From SLFT01 sp964493075 (GTDB taxonomy: Bacteria; Hydrogenedentota; Hydrogenedentia; Hydrogenedentales; CAITNO01), in the NCBI GenBank assembly GCA_964493075.1, contig CAZBNU010000173.1:1-8976 (forward strand): a stretch of 8,976 nucleotides of DNA, read 5' to 3'. Shown in pieces: positions 1 through 5,365 of this stretch. Both the position numbers and the translations under genes were made by a program. Within the stretch, counting starts at the first letter, position 1. Each line of letters opens with the position of its first letter. The notes beneath the pieces were generated by a model, which ran no database searches, had not been told where the DNA came from, and saw only the letters and a program-made list of their open reading frames with translations.

Positions 1-732
1 ACCGGCGAAGCAGGCACGGGCAAGACACAACTGGCGCTGGAAGCGGCGCGCGCGCTGGGTTTGCCCGTGGAGGTGTTGCGCTGTAAGTCCACCATCAAAG
101 GCGAGGAGGCGTGTTACACCCAGGACACGGTACTGCGCCTGAACGATGCGCGGTTCGGGTCGGGGGATACGGGACGGCACGTGGAGAATTTCTACGATTA
201 TGTCATTTGGGGGCCGATAGGCCGTGCATTCCGTGCGGATCATAAGGTGGTGTTGCTGCTGGACGAGATTGATAAGACGGAATCGGACGTGCAGGATAAT
301 CTCCTCGATATTCTCGAAGAATGCCAGTTTACCATCCGCGAAGTAAACGAAACGGTCAAGGCGCAGATACGTCCCGCCATCTTCATCACGTCCAACGCCA
401 AGCGGGAACTATCCGACCCGTTCCTGCGTCGGTGCTTCTGTCATCACATCTCGTTCCCCAGCCAGGAAGACATGCGCCGGATTGTGGCATTGCATTATCC
501 GAAGACCTCTCCGAAATTGATTGAGACCGCCCTTGCCATCTTCTACGAACTGCGAGAGCGCGGCTTCGAGAAACCGCCCGCCACCAGCGAACTGCTCGAC
601 TGGATCGGCGCACTGGAAAAGACCGGCGTCACGCCCGACCCCGCCATGCCGCCCCTGACGGGGATTCTCCTGAAACGCAGCGGCGATATCCTGCGCCACA
701 GAAAAGGTGATGCCCGGCGAAGGTCTTATTAG
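1..732 (+). CDS. MoxR-type AAA+ ATPase, 5' end missing (partial)
   Basis: The reading frame is open from the first base, so the gene begins upstream of the window; 243 residues are visible. The first codons give a Walker A P-loop (GEAGTGKT, nt 4-27). Walker B follows as VVLLLDEID (nt 247-273), sensor 1 as ITSN (nt 385-396), and a conserved FLRRC segment (nt 421-435) holds the likely arginine finger or sensor arginines. This order and spacing fit the MoxR/AAA_5 branch of AAA+ proteins, which form hexamers and use ATP to remodel or mature partner proteins, usually with a VWA-domain partner encoded next door. Here the next gene downstream (828) is such a partner, which strongly supports the call. 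The true start and any N-terminal helices lie outside the window. The substrate cannot be told from sequence. Confidence 0.9.
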   Translation, partial: TGEAGTGKTQLALEAARALGLPVEVLRCKSTIKGEEACYTQDTVLRLNDARFGSGDTGRHVENFYDYVIWGPIGRAFRADHKVVLLLDEIDKTESDVQDNLLDILEECQFTIREVNETVKAQIRPAIFITSNAKRELSDPFLRRCFCHHISFPSQEDMRRIVALHYPKTSPKLIETALAIFYELRERGFEKPPATSELLDWIGALEKTGVTPDPAMPPLTGILLKRSGDILRHRKGDARRRSY

Positions 733-737
733 CAATC

Positions 738-808
738 TGACGGATTGGACGGATTTGACCGATCTGTTTTCTCTATCTGATCCGTCCAATCCGTCAAATC
801 CGTCAAAT
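738..808. repeat. 9-base-period repeats arranged as a long hairpin
   Basis: Units of nine bases (tctgacgga, ttggacgga, tttgaccga at 736-762) face inverted units (atccgtcca, atccgtcaa, atccgtcaa at 780-806). Bases 738-754 and 780-796 are exact inverted complements, a 17-bp stem with a 25-base loop. The element fills most of the 95-base gap between the ATPase stop and the VWA start. It is followed by an A-rich tract and not a T run, so it is not a classic rho-independent terminator for the plus strand. It could stabilise the upstream mRNA or tune expression of the second gene; this is inference. Confidence 0.8.
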
Positions 809-827
809 CAAAAAAAAGAAAACCAAA

Positions 828-2054
828 ATGCCCCACACCCCACAACCAAACACCTGCAACGCTCTTTTCGTGGACTTCATGCGCCTGCTCCGCGACTATG
901 GCGTACCGGTAGGGTTGCGTGAACTGCTGGAACTGAACCGGGGCTTTGAAAAAGGCGTGGTGAATAACCTCGACGACCTGTTTGTATTTGCGCGGCTGGT
1001 GTTTGTGAAACGAGTGGAACACGCCGACGCCTTCGAACGCGCCTTTGCCTTTTACTTCTATGACCTTGACATCCCCGCCGTAGCGGAGGGGGACTATGGC
1101 CTGTTCGATACGGAACAGTTCCGCCGTTGGCTGGAAAAGGAAGTACGTGCCGGGCGGCTACCCAAACATGCCCTGTGGCAGTTTACCCCGGAAGAACTGA
1201 TGGAACGGTTCTGGGAGACCCTGCGCCAGCAGATGGAGGAACATCACGGCGGCAGCAAATGGATCGGCACCCACGGCAATTCGCCTTTCGGGCACAGCGG
1301 CAACGCAGAACGGGGCACCCGGGTCATGGGCGCGTCTGGCAACCGATCCGCATTGAAGGTCATTGGCGACCGGCGTTACATCGCCTACTCGGACAAGAAC
1401 CAGTTGCGCGAGGAGAACCTGCGTCAGGCGCTGGAAACCATAAAGCATCTCAAGAACGAGGGGCCGTACGACCGGCTGAACCTGGACGACACCATCCGCA
1501 CTACGGCGCGGAACGGTGGCGAGATTGACCTGGTCTTCGAGCGCGACCTGCGCGATAAAATCAGCGTGGTGCTGCTCATTGACAACGGCGGCTATTCCAT
1601 GCAGCCTTTCGTGGAGATTACGCGCCTGCTTTTCGCCAAGATGCACGAACGCTTCGAGGACATGTCCACCCTGTTCTTCCACAACACCATTTACGAACGG
1701 GTCTGGCAGGATTTCCGGCGTATGCGCGTCCTGCCCACGGAACAACTGCTGCTGCGCAAACCGGACACACGCCTCGTGATTGTGGGCGACGCCGCCATGG
1801 CGCCCGAAGAACTCGAAGCACAGGGCGGCGCTATTGATAACTACCGTGACTTCAACAAACCGCCCAGCTTCTACTGGCTGCAAAAACTCTCGCAGCGATT
1901 TCCGCACACCTGCTGGCTCAACCCCATCCCCCGCGAGAACTGGAACCGCGTCCACGGTGCCTATACGCTCAACCGCATCAACACCCTCTTCCACATGGAA
2001 GACATGACCCTCGGCGGCATTAAGGGCATGGTGGAGCATTTGAGTGAGAAGTAA
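828..2054 (+). CDS. CoxE-like VWA-domain protein, MoxR partner
   Basis: A 408-residue protein. The N-terminal half is helical and charged (residues 12-140) and resembles the CoxE-like VWA family. A conserved-looking linker has GTHGNSPFGHSG (147-158) and an RSALKVIGDRRY stretch (173-184). The C-terminal VWA-type domain starts near residue 245 with VVLLIDNGGYSM (247-258), continues with FFHNTIYERVW (283-293), and has VIVGDAAMAPEEL (317-329). The metal-site motif is DNGGYS where a canonical VWA has DxSxS. Such proteins work with the adjacent MoxR ATPase, probably in the cytoplasm, in assembly or metal insertion of an enzyme; the client is unknown. The ATG at 828 has no Shine-Dalgarno sequence, only an A-rich leader (809-827), but it gives the N-terminus expected for the family. 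No signal peptide or membrane segment is seen. Confidence 0.88.
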   Translation: MPHTPQPNTCNALFVDFMRLLRDYGVPVGLRELLELNRGFEKGVVNNLDDLFVFARLVFVKRVEHADAFERAFAFYFYDLDIPAVAEGDYGLFDTEQFRRWLEKEVRAGRLPKHALWQFTPEELMERFWETLRQQMEEHHGGSKWIGTHGNSPFGHSGNAERGTRVMGASGNRSALKVIGDRRYIAYSDKNQLREENLRQALETIKHLKNEGPYDRLNLDDTIRTTARNGGEIDLVFERDLRDKISVVLLIDNGGYSMQPFVEITRLLFAKMHERFEDMSTLFFHNTIYERVWQDFRRMRVLPTEQLLLRKPDTRLVIVGDAAMAPEELEAQGGAIDNYRDFNKPPSFYWLQKLSQRFPHTCWLNPIPRENWNRVHGAYTLNRINTLFHMEDMTLGGIKGMVEHLSEK

Positions 2055-2067
2055 ATACTGTCTAGTA

Positions 2068-2116
2068 CGTCATTGCGAGGAACGAAGCAATCTCATTAAC
2101 ATCCGTCATTGCGAGG
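2068..2116 (+). repeat. Interspersed repeat, one full and one gap-truncated copy
   Basis: A 26-base unit at 2068-2093 (core attgcgaggaacgaagcaat, 2072-2091) is followed by a second copy starting at 2104, of which 13 bases are seen before the N run. Each unit has short inverted ends (attgc / gcaat), so it can fold. Similar 'cattgcgaggaacgaagcaat' units are familiar dispersed intergenic repeats in several bacterial groups (from memory, not searched). Confidence 0.85.
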
Positions 2117-2216
2117 NNNNNNNNNNNNNNNNNNNNNNNNNNNNNNNNNNNNNNNNNNNNNNNNNNNNNNNNNNNNNNNNNNNNNNNNNNNNNNNNNNNN
2201 NNNNNNNNNNNNNNNN
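2117..2216. other. Assembly gap (100 N)
   Basis: Exactly 100 undetermined bases, the conventional placeholder for a scaffold join. Its real length is unknown. It begins inside a repeat copy, which explains the break in assembly. Confidence 0.97.
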
Positions 2217-2225
2217 GTGCAACCC

Positions 2226-2251
2226 AGATTGCTTCGTTCCTCGCAATGACG
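2226..2251 (-). repeat. Inverted copy of the interspersed repeat
   Basis: These 26 bases are the exact reverse complement of 2068-2093. With the forward copies on the other side of the gap, they form an inverted pair that could fold into a large hairpin or mark the ends of an array whose middle is unassembled. Confidence 0.9.
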
Positions 2252-2337
2252 GTAACAACCCGGCTCGTTCCGCAATTGCATTGTGGAACGCGCTTGCTCT
2301 TGAAATTCTATTTCCCCTCCCCGTGTCTTTGTATCTT

Positions 2338-2354
2338 CGCGCCTCCGCGTTAAA
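2338..2354 (+). repeat. Short direct repeat, left copy, before the DUF433/DUF5615 pair
   Basis: The sequence cgcgcctccgcgttaaa matches 15 of 17 bases of 3031-3047 (cgcgtttccgcgttaaa) in the same orientation. The two copies bracket the toxin-antitoxin pair. Confidence 0.6.
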
Positions 2355-2387
2355 ACCCCTGTCGCAAATAGTGTATAATGCATACAC
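2350..2387 (+). promoter_or_regulatory. Promoter with palindrome over the -10, DUF433/DUF5615 operon
   Basis: A perfect -10 TATAAT lies at 2374-2379. A weak -35 (TTAAAA, 2350-2355) is 18 bases upstream. The -10 sits in an inverted repeat, gtgtat (2371-2376) and atacac (2382-2387) with five bases between, a plausible operator for autoregulation. Transcription would begin near 2386, about 20 bases before the start codon at 2409. Confidence 0.6.
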
Positions 2388-2408
2388 ACAAGCATAAAGG
2401 ATAGTGTC

Positions 2409-2666
2409 ATGGAAGAGTCAGCCCTATTGGACCGCATTGTTTTTGATCCCAACATATTCGGCGGCAAACCCATCATTCGCGGCCGCCGTCTGGCTGTAGA
2501 GCATGTATTGGGAATGCTCGCCGCTGGAGATACAACGGAAACACTTCTGGAAGGATATCCCTGGCTGGAAGAAGAGGATATTCGTGCATGTATGTTGTAT
2601 GCACAACGCATGGTGGGACATGAACGAATTGAGTTGATGACCCTTACAGCAACCTCATCCCAATGA
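2409..2666 (+). CDS. DUF433 family antitoxin
   Basis: An 85-residue protein matching the DUF433 pattern almost end to end. It has RIVFDPNIFGGKPIIRGRRL (residues 9-28), then VEHVLGMLAAGDTTETLLEGYP and LEEEDIRACMLYA. DUF433 proteins are small helix-turn-helix-like antitoxins that neutralise, and usually repress, a PIN-like toxin encoded immediately downstream. That partner is present here with a 4-base ATGA overlap (2663-2666). The start at 2409 has a good Shine-Dalgarno sequence, AAAGGA at 2396-2401, seven bases upstream. The promoter palindrome just upstream is a candidate binding site for this protein, alone or with the toxin. Family assignment is firm; activity in this organism is inferred. 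Confidence 0.92.
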   Translation: MEESALLDRIVFDPNIFGGKPIIRGRRLAVEHVLGMLAAGDTTETLLEGYPWLEEEDIRACMLYAQRMVGHERIELMTLTATSSQ

Positions 2667-3010
2667 AGGTTTTGCTTGACACATGTATCTGGGGTGGCGC
2701 AAAGCGTGTCCTTATTGAGGCGAGTCACGATGTCGTATGGACTGGTGATTGGGCACATGATCCCGGCGATGAGGAAATACTTGCGTATGCGTATCGCGAC
2801 AAACGCGTTCTTATAACACAAGACAAAGACTTCGGAGAATTGGCAATAGTCAGAGGAAATCCGCATTGCGGTATTATCCGTCTGTCAGGATATGCGGGAA
2901 GGGAACAAGGAAAGATTTGCGCTTTCATACTTCAAGCCTATGAAAAAGATATTGCCGAATGCGCCATTATCACAGTAAATAAAAACCGTATACGCATACG
3001 GCCTGCATAA
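2663..3010 (+). CDS. DUF5615 PIN-like toxin (putative RNase)
   Basis: A 115-residue protein of the DUF5615 (Mut7-C/PIN-like) family. It starts MKVLLDTCIW, where D6 is the first acidic active-site residue. GHDVVW-like SHDVVW follows, then a DPGDEEILAYA helix, RVLITQDKDFGELA (the TxDxDF signature holding the later acidic residues), and GIIRL. Family members are predicted metal-dependent ribonucleases paired with DUF433 antitoxins. The ATG overlaps the antitoxin stop (ATGA) and no separate ribosome site is evident, so translation is probably coupled. Length is usual for the family and all expected acidic residues appear present, so the toxin looks intact. Cellular target is unknown. Confidence 0.9.
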   Translation: MKVLLDTCIWGGAKRVLIEASHDVVWTGDWAHDPGDEEILAYAYRDKRVLITQDKDFGELAIVRGNPHCGIIRLSGYAGREQGKICAFILQAYEKDIAECAIITVNKNRIRIRPA

Positions 3011-3030
3011 CAAAAACCGACATTTCTGCC

Positions 3031-3047
3031 CGCGTTTCCGCGTTAAA
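3031..3047 (+). repeat. Short direct repeat, right copy, after the DUF5615 gene
   Basis: Second copy of the element at 2338-2354, with two mismatches out of 17. Its inner cgcg/cgcg bases (3031-3034, 3039-3042) can form a short stem. A T5 tract at 3050-3054 follows, so it might also act as a weak terminator for the toxin-antitoxin operon. Confidence 0.55.
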
Positions 3048-3085
3048 CCTTTTTGTCTCCCACATCCATTGTTGCTACGACCGCA

Positions 3086-3180
3086 AAAGTAGGTACAGGC
3101 TACAGCACTCGCGTTGCCAGTTCCTATTTATGCTCGATTATAGAGTACGAAAGCAGGTACAGGTACCTGTCCCCACTTTC
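3086..3180. repeat. REP-like palindrome (3149-3180) with a half copy (3086-3099)
   Basis: Bases 3149-3164 (gaaagcaggtacaggt) and 3165-3180 (acctgtccccactttc) are near-perfect inverted complements, pairing at 13 of 16 positions, with an exact 12-base palindrome acaggtacctgt at the centre (3159-3170). The segment aaagtaggtacagg at 3086-3099 repeats 3150-3163 with one mismatch. The core is like dispersed gtggggacaggtacc repeats known to me from other bacterial genomes. No REP-associated transposase is in the window. Confidence 0.7.
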
Positions 3181-3182
3181 GC

Positions 3183-3227
3183 TCTGATCCATCTCATCCC
3201 TTATGTCCCTTTCGTCCCTTGTGTCCC
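3183..3227. repeat. 9-base-period tandem array
   Basis: Nine-base units run in phase: tctgatcca, tctcatccc, ttatgtccc, tttcgtccc, ttgtgtccc. The units are degenerate but share T at position one and TCC at positions 7-9 (the last base being A or C). The array lies just past the 3' end of the minus-strand esterase gene. Its period matches those at 738-808 and 5412-5447. Confidence 0.65.
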
Positions 3228-3246
3228 TCAAATAAGATGGAGTGCC

Positions 3247-4707
3247 CTACTCCAAAATCCCACGAACTTTCAGCCACTCGTCACAGCGTTGCGGCCACAC
3301 AGAAACCGGGTGCCCTACAGAACGGAGGCCATAGCCGTGGCCGCCGGTTTCGAATACCTGGTAGTCGCAAGACACGCTCGTATCTTTCAATGCCTGTGCG
3401 TAGAGTTTGCTGCCGATGATGAACCGTTTGTCGTCCAGGGTGTGGACGATGAAGGTGGGGGGGATGTCTTTGGTGATGGGTAGTTCCGGGGCGACGCCAT
3501 CCTGCTTTTCGTTGTCGAGGTAGGCCGGGTAAATGAGGATGCAGAAGTCCGGTCGGCAACTGAGTTTGTCGGCTTCGTCTACGGCGTCATAGGAGGTTTC
3601 CTTGAATTCGGTGCTGGCCCGTGCCGACAGGTGGCCGCCTGCAGAGAAGCCCATAACGCCGACGCGATTGGGGTCAAGGTGCCATGCGGCTGCATTCTGG
3701 CGTACCAGGCGTACGGCGCGTTGGGCATCCTGAAACGCGCCGTCCCGGTTTTCGGGCACACGGTATTTCACGACCGCCGCCGCAACGCCGATACTGTTCA
3801 GCCATGCTGCAATCTCGGTGCCTTCCTTGTTGATGGCGAGGATGTTGTAGCCGCCGCCGGGGAATACCAACACGACCGGCAGGGGCGTGGTTGTGTTTTC
3901 CGGCAGATACAGGGTAAGCGTCGGGTTGTTGACATCGGTAATGCGAATGACGCCGTCGCCCTTGTCCGGCTGGGTTGTTTCCTGTAGTTTCGGGAAGGTT
4001 TTGCGCACCTTATCCGGCCAGAGCGTTTGCACGATAGGGATTTGTTCCGGCAAGCCGAGGGCGCGCAGGACATGTTTGGCTACTTCCCGCGCCAGGGCTT
4101 CCGAACCGATGTCCATGAAATGGACGTTCATCGGAATCTGAAGTTCTGTCAGCCGTGGTTCGGCGAACGCGCACAGGTCGTTTACGGCAACGTCATATTT
4201 TTTCATGACTTCAAGGGCCGCGTCGTTGTATGCGGCCACATCCGCTTTTTCACGCACGGGATTGGTGAGGTTCACGGGGAAGGGGGTGGTGGTGGCGAAA
4301 ATCAATTTCGCACTCGTTTCTTTGAGACGCAGCACGATACCTTCCAAGTTCTTGGCGTATTGTTCCAATGGAATCTGCTTATGGCCCTTTTCTTTGGCGG
4401 ACACATTCTTTCCTGTGTCGTCCACATATTTCAGGTCGTGCAGTCCGTGGTTGAAATGAATAACGTCCCATTGCGTATCCCCGAGCCATGCGTCCAGATT
4501 CTCCAGCCCGTGCGCGGAATGCGCGGCATTACCGGGGTTGTGGATGATCTCCGCCTTGCCCCGCAGCATTTCCGTCAGCGGCGGCGTATACCCGATGGAG
4601 ATGGAATCGCCAATAATCAGCACCTTCGGCAGCGGCGGCACGTCTTCTGCCTGAACAGCAGTTACAACAAGGGCAAGCAACACAAGGGGGAGCAGGTATG
4701 GTTTCAT
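3247..4707 (-). CDS. Secreted two-domain esterase: SGNH hydrolase plus alpha/beta hydrolase
   Basis: 486 residues from the chosen ATG at 4707. Residues 1-20 form a signal peptide ending VQA|ED, so the enzyme is exported. Residues 27-220 are an SGNH/GDSL esterase: IIGDSIS (nucleophile S35), NPGNAAHSAHG (57-67), an HGLHD block (87-91), and the catalytic His in NVHF (H196). Residues 250-486 are an acetyl-esterase-like alpha/beta hydrolase. It has the oxyanion loop FPGGGY (282-287), nucleophile elbow GFSAGG (S355), an acid in HTLDD (D425 or D426), and the His in GGHGYG (H457). Both active sites look complete, suggesting removal of acyl groups from polysaccharides; the substrate is unknown. An in-frame upstream ATG at 4833 would bury the signal peptide and is disfavoured. 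The start lies one base after the 57-aa gene's stop (TAATATG) with no clear ribosome site, so translational coupling is likely. Confidence 0.88.
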   Translation of the reverse strand: MKPYLLPLVLLALVVTAVQAEDVPPLPKVLIIGDSISIGYTPPLTEMLRGKAEIIHNPGNAAHSAHGLENLDAWLGDTQWDVIHFNHGLHDLKYVDDTGKNVSAKEKGHKQIPLEQYAKNLEGIVLRLKETSAKLIFATTTPFPVNLTNPVREKADVAAYNDAALEVMKKYDVAVNDLCAFAEPRLTELQIPMNVHFMDIGSEALAREVAKHVLRALGLPEQIPIVQTLWPDKVRKTFPKLQETTQPDKGDGVIRITDVNNPTLTLYLPENTTTPLPVVLVFPGGGYNILAINKEGTEIAAWLNSIGVAAAVVKYRVPENRDGAFQDAQRAVRLVRQNAAAWHLDPNRVGVMGFSAGGHLSARASTEFKETSYDAVDEADKLSCRPDFCILIYPAYLDNEKQDGVAPELPITKDIPPTFIVHTLDDKRFIIGSKLYAQALKDTSVSCDYQVFETGGHGYGLRSVGHPVSVWPQRCDEWLKVRGILE

Positions 4708-4708
4708 A

Positions 4709-4882
4709 TTATGCAGTTTCTTTTTTTTGGACAGGCTTCGAAGGGAAAGAAACAAGGCGGTCGGAATGCTCTTGCTGACGTTTTTGCAAGTCTTGAACCA
4801 TTGCTCGTAAGTCGTAATTAAATTGTGCTGCATACTCCTGTCGTATGCGGCGCACTTCTTCTACAATAGGGTCATCTTTCAT
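4709..4882 (-). CDS. 57-residue putative antitoxin of the PIN gene
   Basis: A short gene, easily missed, of 57 residues. It begins MKDDPIVEEVRRIRQEYAAQ, continues FNYDLRAMVQDLQKRQQEHS, and ends in a basic tail (SKPVQKKETA). Its ATG (4882-4880) overlaps the stop of the PIN gene in an ATGA (4879-4882), and its TAA (4711-4709) is followed after one base by the esterase ATG. Size, charge, helical character and coupling to a PIN toxin fit a small VapB-like antitoxin. The 'DPIVEEVRRIR...FNYDL' start resembles short proteins I recall beside PIN genes in cyanobacteria and planctomycetes. No DNA-binding domain is obvious, so it may neutralise the toxin by wrapping it without being a strong repressor. 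The 3' end contains a run of eight A. Confidence 0.75.
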   Translation of the reverse strand: MKDDPIVEEVRRIRQEYAAQFNYDLRAMVQDLQKRQQEHSDRLVSFPSKPVQKKETA

Positions 4883-5358
4883 GAATGTATCTCCAAGAGT
4901 TCGTCAGGGGTACAAATTACAGGACACTCATAACCTTCTTGATCTATGATTGCCGTTATGCGTTTGCGCAGCAAGGCGTTTGCGAGGTGCTTACAGTTCC
5001 ATGTCAGCAAAAAATCAACACCATTGGTTGCTGCCAAAGCAATATGAAGTGCATCAGCGGATGCTTGCTGTGGAACAAGGTGGTCAGCAAGTAGTTTTTC
5101 CGCAAGGTTTTGTGCTGCATCAGTGGCAGGAACAAGTGGCAAACTTTTAAGCACCGTAAGTCGAGCGTTAGCGGCATCACTGTCGCCTTTTCCGGCTTCA
5201 ATTAGTACCAATTCGGCAATAACCAAATCGAATTTATCCGACCGTTCTTCCCACCATTGGCGGGTGAGTTCCTGATGAGCGGCAACAACCAGATCGCGGC
5301 TGGGCCGACTGGTCAGATAGCTTATCACGCTTGTTTCTATGTAAACTCGGGGCTTCAT
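4879..5358 (-). CDS. PIN-domain toxin (VapC-like RNase)
   Basis: A 159-residue PIN-domain protein. It opens RVYIETSVISYL, with E8 in the place of the usual first Asp, as is common in this subgroup. The central acids are E49 and/or E54 (IAELVLIEA), the third is D102 in ASADALHIALAA, and the fourth position is in LLTWNCKHLAN (N121), also usual for the subgroup. These residues would bind the metal ions of a ribonuclease. The C-terminus PVICTPDELLE is typical of the group. The gene is first in its unit, with toxin before the small putative antitoxin, the reverse of the commonest order. The start codon follows an extended -10 box so closely that the message may be leaderless, and no Shine-Dalgarno is seen. 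RNA target unknown. Confidence 0.88.
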   Translation of the reverse strand: MKPRVYIETSVISYLTSRPSRDLVVAAHQELTRQWWEERSDKFDLVIAELVLIEAGKGDSDAANARLTVLKSLPLVPATDAAQNLAEKLLADHLVPQQASADALHIALAATNGVDFLLTWNCKHLANALLRKRITAIIDQEGYECPVICTPDELLEIHS

Positions 5359-5365
5359 ACAAATT

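Larger units (their letters stand above)
2055..2349. other. Gene-free, repeat-rich stretch containing a scaffold gap
   Basis: No credible gene is seen here. It holds interspersed repeat copies on both sides of a 100-N placeholder. These are followed by a pyrimidine-rich stretch (2311-2345) leading into the promoter of the DUF433 gene. Open frames crossing the Ns are artefacts. Confidence 0.7.

Noticed and set aside
738..817. Rho-independent terminator after the ATPase gene
   Set aside because: The stem is strong, but the bases after it are A-rich, not a T run, and the partner VWA gene follows directly.
707..922. 71-aa plus-strand frame with TD and SNP repeats
   Set aside because: It is a translation of the 9-base repeat array and overlaps the VWA gene in another frame.
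1158..2039. 293-aa open frame on the minus strand
   Set aside because: Shadow of the VWA gene in high-GC DNA; no domain features.
2068..2251. CRISPR array suggested by the repeated 26-base units near the gap
   Set aside because: The copies face in opposite directions, the first spacing is only about 10 bases, and no cas genes are present.
2096..2866. Open frames running through the N block (both strands)
   Set aside because: They exist only because undetermined bases hide stops, and they are antisense to, or lie beside, the DUF433/DUF5615 pair.
3239..3253. Small hairpin (ggagt/actcc) at the esterase stop as a terminator
   Set aside because: The stem is only five bases, straddles the stop codon, and has no clear T run after it on the minus strand.
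4027..4821. 264-aa open frame on the plus strand
   Set aside because: Antisense shadow of the esterase gene, with low-complexity content and no domain.
4708..4833. In-frame upstream start at 4833 that would lengthen the esterase by 42 residues
   Set aside because: It places a basic, non-hydrophobic extension before a clear signal peptide. The DNA is better explained by the 57-aa gene in another frame, and the GGAG before 4833 is only two bases from the ATG.
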